64,000 bases of DNA from the NCBI RefSeq assembly GCF_000250735.1, contig NZ_AHZV01000350.1, positions 1-64,000 on the forward strand, in the 5' to 3' direction. The DNA is from Anaerophaga thermohalophila str. Valhall. GTDB lineage: Bacteria; Bacteroidota; Bacteroidia; Bacteroidales; Marinilabiliaceae. The translations under genes were made by a program, and so were the position numbers. The stretch's first letter is position 1. Every line of letters starts with the position of its first letter. The notes under the pieces were generated by a model. That model searched no databases and was not told the DNA's origin. It was given only the letters and a program-made list of their open reading frames with translations. Shown piece by piece: positions 35,956 to 47,300 of the stretch.

Positions 35956-38900
35956 AAAAATTGACAGTGCAGAAATAAACCATCTGTGGGTGAGAATATT
36001 TCCTGACGATTGCTCCATCGATACTTTTGAAGAATTTCTTTCGGACGCAGAGATTGCAAATGCCCGTGATTTTTGGACAGACTGGGCCGTTGCCGCTGGA
36101 AATGAAACAAAAAAAAGAGGGGCCTGGCGAACATTGGTCGACAGTCATGGCGCCGGGCGGGCACAATATATTTATGATCATTACCAGCCCTTGAATAAGA
36201 ACGAATTTTTTGATGTCGAAGAGCATGACGGGAATTATGTGAAACTGGTCATTCCGGTGGTTCAGGGTGACCTTGAGGAGGAGGATAATGAAGAGAATGC
36301 ACTCTTGCTGTACTGGGAAGAGGTTTGGCGGGCCAACGGGAATGTGGAACGACTTGCAAGTGCCTTTAATACCTTTTCGGAAGGAAGGGATGCAGAACGG
36401 GTAAACTATTTGCTTTCGCATTTTGTGCCCAGGAATATTGGAGATGATTTTTCTTTCATTGCAGACAGAGATGGTGCGGAAGTTACCGTGATGTGTGTGG
36501 TTTTTTCTCCCGATAGTGATGTTGATTCTCAGCGGGATACCTGGACGCAGGTACCAAAGGTTCGTATCATGCCCGAGCGGTTTTATCTCATTGGTTACCG
36601 CGACAATGTTGAAAAGTTGAAAGTAATGGGCAATAAGGTGCCGCTGGTGTTGGAGTGTGGGCCCGATCCGTCAGCGGAGGAAGGGGATAAGATCGACTAT
36701 CTTGACGGCGAACTGGAAATAACACAGGGAATGAAATGGATGGTCGATTTTAATGAAGCTCAGAATGCAGGAATGGCTTTTGATATTTCCGACGATGACG
36801 ATTATGATCATGATGTAAAAAAAGGTTACGACCGGCTTATTGTTGTTGGCATCAGGTTAACTGCAGATAAAACAACCGGGAAAGAACTTGCTGAGAATCT
36901 TTTTCGCAATCATTATTTCGGTAATTCGGGCTTTAGCTTACTGCCAGTGGGTACTGCAACCAATAATATACAGGATAAAGAATCGGGATATACGGAGAGT
37001 GAAGATTCAAACGATTCTTTTGATTTGATGTTTCAGTCTGATGATGCTGCAAACGATGAGTCTTTTGAGGAGTCGGACAGAAAAGTATTCAATAAGCTGA
37101 TTGGATTTTCTGAAAATTTTCTGAAACATTCGAAATCAAAGGTCACTACCGATCAGCAGGAAGCAAAGGCCATGAATACGGCTCTTTGGCCGGCCACACT
37201 CGGTTATATGCTGGATACAATGTTAAGGCCGGTACTTAATGATGATCAGATTGAGAACGTTCGATGGTTTTTTACTCAATATGTGTCAGGACGAGGCCCG
37301 ATTTCTTCTATTCGTATAGATGATCAGCCTTATGGGATACTGCCGGTAACCGTTTTTTCGCGTATTTCCTGGTTTTATGAAATATTCGACGGGCAACTGA
37401 CCCACATGAAAAAAAATCTAAACTCATTTCACAATTTTCTGAATCAGTTATATGCCGTATTATTGAAAATTCAGGATGACTGGAAAGGGATGTCTTTATC
37501 GGTTCCCCACGTTGAACCAGGTGAGAATCCCCACCAGAAAATGATGGATATATTGGGACATCATGGCGGGTCTGTGGAATTTCACACACGGATGGCTCAA
37601 AGTCTCAATCATCTGTACAATGTGTTCAAATTATTGTACGAGGAATATGCTACGGCAACGACCGATATGGATATGACAAGACTTTATGAGGCCAGTAAAA
37701 ACTATCTGGATGCCTGGGCACAAAGCCATTCCGGTTGGGATTTGCTGGGTAAGCTGGGGTACGATCAACGTGAGATTCCTGAAATCTATGATAAATTTTT
37801 TACAGGTGAAGCGCTTCCGGTTGATTGTCTGATTGACGACCAACCCCTGTCGGAAGAAAAGAAGCTCAGAAACTATGCAACCATTACTATTCCCGGCAAT
37901 GAGCCTTCCGAAAAACAGGTCAATTATATTGAATGGTTGATGGATGCGGGTAAATCGCTGAGTAAGCTCCGGGCCAGAGAGGGATTCTCGGACAATAAGG
38001 AACCTCAGGCCTTATTATACAAAATGCTCCATCATGCAATGGAACTGGGATATTTTTCTACAGCTTTGCAACTCTATCAATCGCATGAATTGTTGACCAC
38101 TGAAGAAATGCTTCGATGTGCCCGGCGGGAGCCCGATTTTATTCACATAAGTGGACTGAAGAACAAAGACAACTCACAACCGGAAAGAAAACCGGCTCAC
38201 TCTGTTTTTCCCAGTGAAAGCAGATATTACTTTTTGGAACAGAAAGTAGAGGCCATCACCGGAAATCGTGAGCAGACCGTTTCCGAGTTCATTTCTGAAA
38301 GTCTTCACGGACAAGCCATTCCGGGAAGTTATCTGAATGATCAACTGGATGCTTTGACATATTTGAAAGATTTGCCAACTGCCCGGCTCGAAAGATTACT
38401 TTCCGAGCATATCGATTGCGTTTCATATCGTTTAGATGCCTGGAAAGAAGGACTGATTCATTATCACCTCAACCGGCTACGAGATCAGCAGCAGGAGCAT
38501 GAAGGTGATGATTATTCCGGGCAGGGTGGATTGTATCTTGGTGCTTATGGCTGGCTCGAAAAGGTGCGTCCTGAAAATAGAACCCTTACAGCCATTACCG
38601 ACTTTGACGATGATGACCTTCAGGATGCCTTTCATCCGGACGGAAATAAACCGATTTATAAAGACAATACCAATCAGGGATACATTCAGGCTCCGTCATT
38701 AAACCATGCCGTTACTGCAGCTGTGTTGCGTAATGCCTACCTGTCGCATGCTTCTGAAGAAAATGCTGAAATATATGGCATTAACCTGTCTTCAGAAAGA
38801 GTCCGGAATGCATTAGGTATTTTGGAGGGCATTCGCCAGGGGCAGGATATCTCTGCATTATTGGGATACCGGTTTGAAAGACATCTGCGGGATCAGGCAT

Positions 38901-41404
38901 TCATTAACGGAACTTTTCCGCACAGGCACATCTATTCTCTTCGACGTCAGTTTCCGCTTGTTGCAGATAAAATGAAGTCGACAACTACTGAGGAGGACGA
39001 CTATGTTAATGCGCCCATTCAAAATATTGAAGCCAACAATGTTGTAGACGGTGCTGCGCTTGTTGAATTTGTGGAAGCACGTATCGAAACAAACGGCGAA
39101 TCGGATTATTTTGATGCCCTGGAACTGACCAATCCCTCAGATAAAGAAAGAGAAGTGATTATTGATGCCATCAACAAAATACGGGATGTTAACGATGCCG
39201 TTGCCGATCTTGCACTTGCCGAAGGAATTCATCAGGTGGTTCAGGGAAATTATGAAAGAGCTGCCGGTACTTTTGATACCTTCAGCAAAGGTGGTTGCCC
39301 GGACATTCCGGAGGTGGTTCAAACGCCGCGCACCGGGGTGAATGTTACACACAGGATGGGCATTCATATTAATCCGGCCCCGGAGGAGACTTTTGAAAAC
39401 AGTAACTCGCCAAGGGCAATGACAGAGCCGGGATTGAATTTATTCGTGAAAGAGGTTCTTCCTGAGCTCGATAAAATTATATGTCATGTATCTGTGAAGA
39501 ATCCCCGATTAAACATTGAAGTGAAAAATCATCCTGTCAGCATGCAAATGTTAGGAGTAGAGCCCGTCGATCTTTTGTTTTTGACAGGTGATGAATCGGG
39601 TCGGTCGATGACAGGCCTCGATGACCTGATTGTTCATTATGTGCTGAACCATTTTACCCCTCAACCGGGGCTTGATGCTGACATCAGCATAAAATATTAT
39701 GTTCCCGGACTTGCCGCAGCCGGCGATGAAGTCTCTGTTTTTGAATTGGTTCCGCTGGTCAAAAGTCTTTATTCTGTTTTGTTACGTTCCCGCCCTCTGA
39801 GAGCTTCCGATGTCATGCTGCCCAATGAGAACATAACTTCTGAAGAGGACTCCGGTATTGGTTATGATATTCAAAGATTAGAAAGAGCATCGAATTATTT
39901 TGATAGAATATTAAATAAAAACGGAAGTGGCAAGTCATTGACTGATTTGGTTTCGAAAATTGAAGAAAACAGGAATAATGACACCTGGCTGAATGAAGAT
40001 GAGGTTTTAAATAATTTTGACGGATGGATATCTGATCTGAGGCAGGTATTGCACGCTCTTTCTTTGTCGGGCCTCCCTAATACCGGTTATGGTTTCCTGG
40101 CGGAATGGGAAAAGACTCAGATGTCTGCCCTGTCGGATAAAATTAGCGAAGTATTGGAGCGCTGGAATAATAAAATCACTGAGTTCGATGTGTTAATAAA
40201 CACATACGATACCGGTTTACCTGAGGGAGAAAAACTCAATATCCTTAAAAAGGCCTGGAATCTTATTTCCACGCAACTTCCTCAATGGTCCGATTCCGTG
40301 ACTTTCTATAATGAGGTTTTGGTGCAACGGACAGCTTTCGAGAATTATAAAGTAAAAGTTGATAAATTTCTGAAACAATCCTACCAGGGGGTCGGTTTTG
40401 CTCTGACTCAATTTCAAAATCAGGGGATTCCGAATTATGAATCCTTTGATGCCATTCCAATAGATGTCAGTGATATTCGCAAGGCTTGTATGATATTCGC
40501 CGAAGATGTCTATGCCAAAGCGAAATTATTGAAGGCAGATATTAGTGGCCGGCTCGAACGTTATTCTGTTTTAAGAGGTCAATACAACGAAGAAAGCATC
40601 CCGGCGGCAAAAGTGGAAATTGCTCAACAAATGTGTGCTGAACTGATGACCGAAGAGATGAAGATTATTCCATTTTTCAGGATGACTCCCGAAAGGAGTG
40701 AAGAATGGGCAAATGCCGTTGATTCCGATCGTATAGGAAGGCTACTGGCTTATCAGCAACAGGAATGTAAAAATCCACTGCCTGTGGATGATTGGTTCCA
40801 TGGGGTAGCTCGTGTTCGTGAAAAGGCAAGCCATCTTGAACAAGTCATGTTTTGGGCTGAAGCATTCAACAATATATCTGTTGATCTAACACCGGCCCAG
40901 TTTCCCTGTGTGGAACCATGTTCCTGGTTTGCCATGGAGTTTGGAGCTGTAACGGAGTCAGATTCTGAAAATTTAAAGAAAGTATTTCTGGAAAACGACC
41001 ATTTGCTCTACACAGCCTGGTACCATCATCCGTTTTCGGGGCATGCATCTTATTGTGGTTTGCTTGTTGATGAATGGACTGAGACTGTTCCGTTGGAAGA
41101 AGAAACAGCCGGAACCGCTTTTCATTACGACCGTCCCAATTCAGAACCTCCACAGAGCATGTTGCTGGCTGTGTCGCCGCAAACGAACTCCAATTGGATG
41201 TGGCAGGATTTGGTTGATGTTGTGAATGAAACACTCGATGAAGTAAAGATGCGCGGAGTGGAGCCGCAACAGATCGATAAAACGGGCTATGCCTGCTTTT
41301 TGCCGGCCACTATTGCTGCGATAACGGCCCGGCCTGTCAGTATTTCGGCCAATTATCTGTCATCCAATCAATATTACATGAACCATCAAACACCCATACA
41401 ATGA
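35939..41404 (+). CDS. Giant protein of unknown function (1821 residues; about 1940 if joined)
   Basis: Largest gene in the window, no known domain recognised and no signal peptide or membrane segment. Blocks that look strongly conserved: LWVRIFPDDCSIDTFEEFL at the start, ALWPATLGYMLDTMLRPVL and IRIDDQPYGILPVTVFSR (about 420-485), YRLDAWKEGLIHYHLNRLR and GAYGWLEKVRPENR (about 830-875), IQAPSLNHAVTAAVLRNAYL, NLSSERVRNALGILEGIRQG and LLGYRFERHLRDQAF (about 915-985). Much of the C-terminal half is helical. The ATG at 35939 overlaps the preceding coiled-coil frame and is probably not the natural start. Its stop overlaps the start of the 620-residue gene by 4 bases. Confidence 0.72.
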   Translation: MKHNFKKIDSAEINHLWVRIFPDDCSIDTFEEFLSDAEIANARDFWTDWAVAAGNETKKRGAWRTLVDSHGAGRAQYIYDHYQPLNKNEFFDVEEHDGNYVKLVIPVVQGDLEEEDNEENALLLYWEEVWRANGNVERLASAFNTFSEGRDAERVNYLLSHFVPRNIGDDFSFIADRDGAEVTVMCVVFSPDSDVDSQRDTWTQVPKVRIMPERFYLIGYRDNVEKLKVMGNKVPLVLECGPDPSAEEGDKIDYLDGELEITQGMKWMVDFNEAQNAGMAFDISDDDDYDHDVKKGYDRLIVVGIRLTADKTTGKELAENLFRNHYFGNSGFSLLPVGTATNNIQDKESGYTESEDSNDSFDLMFQSDDAANDESFEESDRKVFNKLIGFSENFLKHSKSKVTTDQQEAKAMNTALWPATLGYMLDTMLRPVLNDDQIENVRWFFTQYVSGRGPISSIRIDDQPYGILPVTVFSRISWFYEIFDGQLTHMKKNLNSFHNFLNQLYAVLLKIQDDWKGMSLSVPHVEPGENPHQKMMDILGHHGGSVEFHTRMAQSLNHLYNVFKLLYEEYATATTDMDMTRLYEASKNYLDAWAQSHSGWDLLGKLGYDQREIPEIYDKFFTGEALPVDCLIDDQPLSEEKKLRNYATITIPGNEPSEKQVNYIEWLMDAGKSLSKLRAREGFSDNKEPQALLYKMLHHAMELGYFSTALQLYQSHELLTTEEMLRCARREPDFIHISGLKNKDNSQPERKPAHSVFPSESRYYFLEQKVEAITGNREQTVSEFISESLHGQAIPGSYLNDQLDALTYLKDLPTARLERLLSEHIDCVSYRLDAWKEGLIHYHLNRLRDQQQEHEGDDYSGQGGLYLGAYGWLEKVRPENRTLTAITDFDDDDLQDAFHPDGNKPIYKDNTNQGYIQAPSLNHAVTAAVLRNAYLSHASEENAEIYGINLSSERVRNALGILEGIRQGQDISALLGYRFERHLRDQAFINGTFPHRHIYSLRRQFPLVADKMKSTTTEEDDYVNAPIQNIEANNVVDGAALVEFVEARIETNGESDYFDALELTNPSDKEREVIIDAINKIRDVNDAVADLALAEGIHQVVQGNYERAAGTFDTFSKGGCPDIPEVVQTPRTGVNVTHRMGIHINPAPEETFENSNSPRAMTEPGLNLFVKEVLPELDKIICHVSVKNPRLNIEVKNHPVSMQMLGVEPVDLLFLTGDESGRSMTGLDDLIVHYVLNHFTPQPGLDADISIKYYVPGLAAAGDEVSVFELVPLVKSLYSVLLRSRPLRASDVMLPNENITSEEDSGIGYDIQRLERASNYFDRILNKNGSGKSLTDLVSKIEENRNNDTWLNEDEVLNNFDGWISDLRQVLHALSLSGLPNTGYGFLAEWEKTQMSALSDKISEVLERWNNKITEFDVLINTYDTGLPEGEKLNILKKAWNLISTQLPQWSDSVTFYNEVLVQRTAFENYKVKVDKFLKQSYQGVGFALTQFQNQGIPNYESFDAIPIDVSDIRKACMIFAEDVYAKAKLLKADISGRLERYSVLRGQYNEESIPAAKVEIAQQMCAELMTEEMKIIPFFRMTPERSEEWANAVDSDRIGRLLAYQQQECKNPLPVDDWFHGVARVREKASHLEQVMFWAEAFNNISVDLTPAQFPCVEPCSWFAMEFGAVTESDSENLKKVFLENDHLLYTAWYHHPFSGHASYCGLLVDEWTETVPLEEETAGTAFHYDRPNSEPPQSMLLAVSPQTNSNWMWQDLVDVVNETLDEVKMRGVEPQQIDKTGYACFLPATIAAITARPVSISANYLSSNQYYMNHQTPIQ

Positions 41405-43263
41405 GTAACGGAAAACATTTTCAGGTTTTACCCGATTTTCAGGTTGGCATAAATCCCACCATTACTATGTGGAACCGCGTGGAAGGCCGTCCGAGAAGAG
41501 AAGACTTTTCCAGAGCTTTACGTGCGGAAATTCGCGATCCGTTATGGATGTTGACCCGGCAATGGCAGATGGGAGAATTTTTGGGCGATGATGCCGGGTC
41601 TCCGATACTGGCAAAAATTTATTGCAACAAAAAAAGACTGCGAAAATTTCAACCGGCCGGCAATGCTTCGCAAATGTACAGGAACAATATTCCGTTGGAA
41701 GGACTGGTTGAGCAGATGCCCGTTCCCTTTGTGATGAACGAGAAAGTGTTTTCACTGGATATAAGGATTATGATGGGCAGATACTGGCTTAAACTTATCG
41801 GAGCCAATAGGGAACTGGCGGGATTGTATGCCGGGAAATATCCTGTAAGAGTTCCTGAATCGCCTGTGGATGAACAGCATGCTGATATTCTTGCACATCC
41901 CGAAAGTTGGCAGAAATTTGCTGCAGCCGCATCGCGAAAAATGGACGGATATGAATTTTATCTGTATTTGACCACAGGTAAGCCGGGCGTTGATGAGGTT
42001 GAAATAGATGACGAAACAATCATCGAAGAATATCGCGAAGCGTTTATCCAATGGGTGAATAATTTCTTTCTTCAGCCAATGAATGAAGGACAAAATGCAT
42101 ATCTTCCTTCCAGGTTGGAATATCAATTCAGGTGTTCAGTACCATTTGAGGCAAGAGAGAAAGTCTACAAAGCAGATGGCTATCATTCGGGACACCTTGA
42201 CTGGTTTAACCTGACCCTGGATGATTCTGTTTCTGAGTTACATGTTGAAGGGGATACTTCTCCAAACGCAGAGGATGAAAAAGCTGAGAAAACAATTCCT
42301 GTTGGAGAATCCAAATTTACTTTTATCCCTGTAAATATCGATTATGAAGGAATGCCGGATACGCGTTGGTGGAAATTTGAGGACCGTAAAACTTTCCTGG
42401 GTGATATCAAACCGGATACAACCGATATCTCAAAACTCTTTCTGGAATTCACTCTTTTTTATGCCAACGACTGGTTTATGATTCCACAACCATTGCCTGC
42501 AGCATCTATTTCCGAAATAAAAGGATTAGTGGTGACCAACTGTTTCGGTGAGAGAACATTGATCGAACCTGCCGGAAGAGGGGCCGATAACGACTGGCAA
42601 CGGTGGACGATGTTCGCAGTGAACCGTGAAGGAACCGAGGCCGTCGCACAAGCGGATCATTCATTGTTGATGTTACCTACTGTTCTCAAAATTCAGGAGG
42701 GCCCTCCGATAGAAAGCGTTGTCTTTGTTCGGGATGAGATAGCAAATATGGTGTGGGCTATAGAAACGGATATTACTTTGCCCTCTGGCGATACCAAAAA
42801 AGGGATAGAAGCAGCCCGTGAGTTGTCATCTTTCTATGACCGTCTGTTTCAAGGAAATAACGGCGGTGATGACCAGGAGTCAATGGCCGATATTCGTTAC
42901 CAGTTAATGAATACTGTACCCGAAAACTGGATCCCTTTCATCCCTGTTCATGTTGATCATTCCCAACGTGAAATACAACTTCAGCGCGCTTCTATGCCGC
43001 GCATGAATGCCGATAATACATTCAATTCCGTAAAGCCGCGAACTACTATTTTGCGTATTGGTCTCGATGAAAATGAAAGAGTCCCCTATTTCGTCTTCGA
43101 AGAGGAGGTTCCTCGTGCAGGTATTCAGGTAAAAAAATCTTTCCAGCGAACCAGGTGGCATGGAGGAAAAGTATTTAACTGGATCGGCATCCATAAAGAA
43201 ACAGGTCGCGGAGAGGGTTTGAGCGGATTGAGATTTGATCAGATTATTGGAGAAAAACGCTAA
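41401..43263 (+). CDS. Conserved protein of unknown function (620 residues)
   Basis: No named family recognised. The N-terminal block WNRVEGRPRREDFSRALRAE, followed by LWMLTRQWQMGEFLGDDAG (about residues 49-67), and the C-terminal GRGEGLSGLRFD look like strong signatures; I recall similar signatures in large uncharacterised proteins of other phyla but cannot check. Also present: WVNNFFLQP and NWIPFIPVHVDHSQREIQLQ. No signal peptide or membrane segment. The start overlaps the 1821-residue gene's stop (ATGA), so production is probably coupled and the two may form a complex. It ends the giant-gene operon, 37 bases before the PHP-type gene. Confidence 0.75.
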   Translation: MSNGKHFQVLPDFQVGINPTITMWNRVEGRPRREDFSRALRAEIRDPLWMLTRQWQMGEFLGDDAGSPILAKIYCNKKRLRKFQPAGNASQMYRNNIPLEGLVEQMPVPFVMNEKVFSLDIRIMMGRYWLKLIGANRELAGLYAGKYPVRVPESPVDEQHADILAHPESWQKFAAAASRKMDGYEFYLYLTTGKPGVDEVEIDDETIIEEYREAFIQWVNNFFLQPMNEGQNAYLPSRLEYQFRCSVPFEAREKVYKADGYHSGHLDWFNLTLDDSVSELHVEGDTSPNAEDEKAEKTIPVGESKFTFIPVNIDYEGMPDTRWWKFEDRKTFLGDIKPDTTDISKLFLEFTLFYANDWFMIPQPLPAASISEIKGLVVTNCFGERTLIEPAGRGADNDWQRWTMFAVNREGTEAVAQADHSLLMLPTVLKIQEGPPIESVVFVRDEIANMVWAIETDITLPSGDTKKGIEAARELSSFYDRLFQGNNGGDDQESMADIRYQLMNTVPENWIPFIPVHVDHSQREIQLQRASMPRMNADNTFNSVKPRTTILRIGLDENERVPYFVFEEEVPRAGIQVKKSFQRTRWHGGKVFNWIGIHKETGRGEGLSGLRFDQIIGEKR

Positions 43264-43300
43264 CTTTATCTGTCTCAAACTTTATCATTTACTCTATACT

Positions 43301-44113
43301 ATGAATCGACGAACATTTTTAAAGAATGCCGGCATTGCCGGTGGCCTGATGGCTATGCCCTCCCTCTGGAGTTGCAATGCTTCCGGAGAAAAGTTTGATT
43401 TCCCTCTTACAGACTTGCACGTTCATCTTACCAGGGATTTTACCATCGACCATCTGATGGAACTTTCTGAAAAAAGAGGTGTTAGGTTTGGAGTCGTAGA
43501 ACATCCGGCTGATTGGGCAATCAAAGATGATGCCGATCTGAAAGCCTATATCAATAAGCTTCGGCAATATCCCGTTTATGTCGGACTTCAACCAATGACT
43601 CCCAACTGGACAAAAAGATTTTCTCCCGATTTATTAAAAAGCCTGGATTATATTTTAATGGATCCCCAAACCATTCCACTTGGACGAGGCAGATTTCAGC
43701 GCATTTACGAATTGTCATGCTATGTGGAGGATACCGATGAATTTATGCGTCGCTATATGGATTATACCATCTCTGTTTTAGAGAATGAACCACTGAATAT
43801 TTTTGGGTGGCCTCTTTTTCTGCCGGTTTGTATTGCACGCGATTATTACAAACTCTGGACACAGGAACGAATGCAAAAGATTATATCGGCAGCCAAAGCC
43901 AGTAATATTGCTATAGAGATCAACGATATGTCGCATACGCCACACAAAGAATTCATTCTGATGTGTAAAGAGCAGGGTCTGAAATTTACCTTTGGTTCCG
44001 ATTCACGAAATATGAATGCGGGACGGCTGGCTTATTGTAAAAGGGTTGCAAATGAATGCGGGTTAGCAAAAGAAGACTTTTATGTACCAGGAAAGGGAGA
44101 TGTTGTGGTTTGA
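43301..44113 (+). CDS. Tat-exported PHP-type metal-dependent hydrolase
   Basis: Start chosen at the ATG of NRRTFLKNAGIAGG, a twin-arginine signal, 22 codons after the longest possible start. SLWSCN at about residue 26 may be a lipobox, giving a Tat-exported lipoprotein. The mature part carries the PHP/amidohydrolase entry TDLHVHLTRDFTIDHLMEL (HxH metal ligands), GVVEHPADW, and a late GSDSRNMNAG block with further possible ligands. 270 residues is right for a small PHP phosphoesterase or metal-dependent amidohydrolase; substrate unknown. It follows the giant-gene operon by 37 bases and precedes the glycan locus. Confidence 0.75.
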   Translation: MNRRTFLKNAGIAGGLMAMPSLWSCNASGEKFDFPLTDLHVHLTRDFTIDHLMELSEKRGVRFGVVEHPADWAIKDDADLKAYINKLRQYPVYVGLQPMTPNWTKRFSPDLLKSLDYILMDPQTIPLGRGRFQRIYELSCYVEDTDEFMRRYMDYTISVLENEPLNIFGWPLFLPVCIARDYYKLWTQERMQKIISAAKASNIAIEINDMSHTPHKEFILMCKEQGLKFTFGSDSRNMNAGRLAYCKRVANECGLAKEDFYVPGKGDVVV

Positions 44114-44130
44114 AAATATGCTTATATTTG
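44103..44130 (+). promoter_or_regulatory. Candidate promoter of the hybrid regulator gene
   Basis: TTG at 44103-44105, 17-base spacer, TATATTTG at 44123-44130. Gives a leader of about 170 bases before the regulator start at 44308. Confidence 0.55.
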
Positions 44131-44307
44131 TGATATCTAAAAATTGAGAATATGTTGATATACAAACATTTCAACAATCTTTACAGGAAATACGGTATGG
44201 GTTTATTTGAGTGTTGGATTTATTAAACACGGATTCTTACACGTTAAAATCTTAACTTTTTTCAGGAATGTTTTTTGTATTTCAATGGTGTTTATTAGGA
44301 GACGTGT

Positions 44308-47300
44308 ATGAATCGATTGATTTGGTTGTTGTTTTTCTGCTTTTTGGCAACACTGGTTAAGTCTGAAATTAATTCTCCAGAATTTGTTCATTATACAAAT
44401 GAAGATGGTTTACCATCATCGTATGTAAAAAGCATCATTCAGGATGCCGACGGTTTCATTTGGTTTGCAACCAGGGCTGCAGTAACCCGGTTTGATGGGC
44501 AGGCGTTTAAGGAATTCCCTGCTTATGATAATGCTGATGAAAAAGTCCGGATTTTCGGTGATAGACTTTTTCTGGCCTTTGATTCTCTTCTGATTACCCG
44601 TACCATAAAAGAAAAATATTATTTCTTCGATGAGTATCAGGAGTGTTTTCGTCCTTATTCTCTTTTAAATCAATTGGGATCTGTCCTTGCTATTGTTCCT
44701 TCCAGAGGTGGTTTTTGGATTTGCCGGCCTGACAGAATAACTTTTCTGAATGCATCCACAGGAAATGAGCAACCTATTGAATCCGTTTTTGCATCAGTTT
44801 CTTTTCCGGAAAGGATGGGGTTTAATAATCTAATTGAATCCGGTAGAAGGATTGTTATTCTGACGGATAATGGGAAAATTGTTGTCATTGACAAGGAAAG
44901 GGATGCTGTTAAGAGCTATGATGTTCCTGAAGAATTAGGTGACCAGCAATCCACATTGTTTTTTATCGATTCAGCAGAAAATGCCTGGCTGGGAATGTTT
45001 GAGTACGGTCTGGTACGCTTTCATCTACCCACAGGGACGTATCGGGTGTATTCGCAAAAACTGGAGAAGCCTTATCATTTACCCCATAATCTGGTGCACT
45101 GCCTTACCGAGGACCATCAGGGGCGTGTTTGGATCGGCAGTGAAGACGGATTGGTCATTCACGACCCGGTTACAGGACATCTGTCGTTGCATAGTTTTGA
45201 TTTGCATGATCCAACCGGATTGAATAGTAATCCGATATATGACGTTTTTTGCGATACAGAGGGAAATATGTGGTTGGGAACTTATTTTGGAGGCATTAAC
45301 TTCTGGAGCAATAAAGAGAGCTTTTTCAGGACATGGAATCCCGGCTTGGGCGATGGAGAGTTGCGAGGTAATGTTGTTAGTTGTCTGACGGAAGATTCGG
45401 AAGGCAATCTTTGGATCGGTCTTGAGGATAACGGACTTAACAAATATGATCGCGATTCCGGCGTCATTACTCACTATGCTGAAGATAAAGGCCCCGCTCA
45501 TTTATCTTACAACAATCTTCACGATCTCCTTTTTGTTTCCGAACATGAACTATGGATGGCAACATACACAGGAGGGATTAACGTTTTAAATACCAAAACC
45601 AACGATATCAGGTTTCTTACCCCGGAAAACACAGAAGGTCTTACATCGAATGCCATATACTCTTTTTTGGCGGTCGGAGATTCTGTTTACATATCCACCT
45701 CGCTCGGAATCGTTATTTACGATAGAACAACCGAAAAATTTACACCCTTAAAGTCCGATGCTTTGGGCCTTTTCCAGTTCGAGAGCATGGCAAGGTCGTC
45801 CGGCAAACTGTGGTTTACCTCTGCTGCCGGCGTTTATGGTTATATTCCGCATAGCGACTCACTATTTACCTTCGATAAAGTTCCCGGGATGAATAACATC
45901 AACTTTGTGAAAACCGATTCGGAAGGAAATATTTGGTTTGGCGACTGTTATAAAGGACTTTGCAGGTACAATGAAGAAACCGGGAGAACAAAGTTTTTCA
46001 ACGAAGAGACCGGTTTTCCGGTTTCCTGGATTTTTAGTCTGGAAGAAGGTGAAGATGGATGGTTTTGGGCAAGCAGTGATAAAGGTCTTGTGAGATTTTC
46101 GCCTGAAGAGGAAATATATATATTATATGACAGTAACTCCGGAATACCTTTTAATCAGTTTAACTACAGGGCATCATTCATCGACAGCAAAGGGAATATA
46201 TATTTTGGCGGCAATAACGGGATGGTTTCTTTCAACGAGGATCGTCCCAGGCAGGAACGCAAAGATCTGCAGGTTATGTTTACCGGGATGAAGCTTTTTA
46301 ATGAATATGTTTTACCGGCAGAGGATCGCAGGCTGAAACAATCATTAAACAAATCGGAGAAAATTGTACTGGACTACGATCAAAATGTTCTGACTCTTGA
46401 ATATGCAGCTCTTGCTTATTCGGCTATTGGTCGTTGTCAGTATGCCTATTATCTGGAAGGATTTGAGGATGAGTGGAATTATGTTGGCACCCGAAACTTT
46501 GCTACTTATACAAACCTGAGTCCGGGAACTTATTATTTTCATGTCAAAGCCTCATCGGGCGATATTAGAAGTGCTTCAGGTGGACGGGTATTGCAGATTA
46601 TTGTCCGTCCTCCGTGGTGGCTCTCCAGAGGCGCTTTTGTCAGCTATTTTTTAGTGGCCATTTTGTTCTCAATATTGGTCTTAAGAGTGGGTAAGAATAT
46701 AGAGAAGTCGAAAGCCCAGTTAATGCTTGAACGAAGGGAACGGGAACATGCTGATGAAATCCACCAGGTGAAACTGGACTTTTTTACAAATATTTCGCAT
46801 GAGCTGAAAACTCCTTTAACATTGATTATCGGCCCCCTTAACCGGTTGATGAATGAAGAAAAGATGAGTCCTGCACTTCGAAAATGTCTCACCGGGATAG
46901 AGCGTAATGCGCAGCGGCTTTTTCATCTGATCAATCAGTTGTTGGAGTTCAGGAAGATTGAAACCGGAAAGGATAAACTCAGAGTTTCGTGTCACGATAT
47001 TTCCATTTTAACAAAGGATATAGCAGATTCTTTCATGGAGATGGCAGATGCACGTGATATTGAATTCTCCGTTTTTGTTCCCGACAATCCGCCAGAAGTA
47101 TGGTTCGATAGCGGGAAGATTGATAAAATTGTCATTAATCTGCTTTCCAATGCATTTAAGTTTACGAGCGAAGGAGGAAAAGTCGAGCTCTCTGTTGATG
47201 TTAAGCCAAGAGGTGGAAAATTCGCAAAAGAAAAACAGGATTTGAGCATTTGTGTGTCCGATACAGGTAAAGGTATTGAGCCTGAAATGATCGACAAGGT

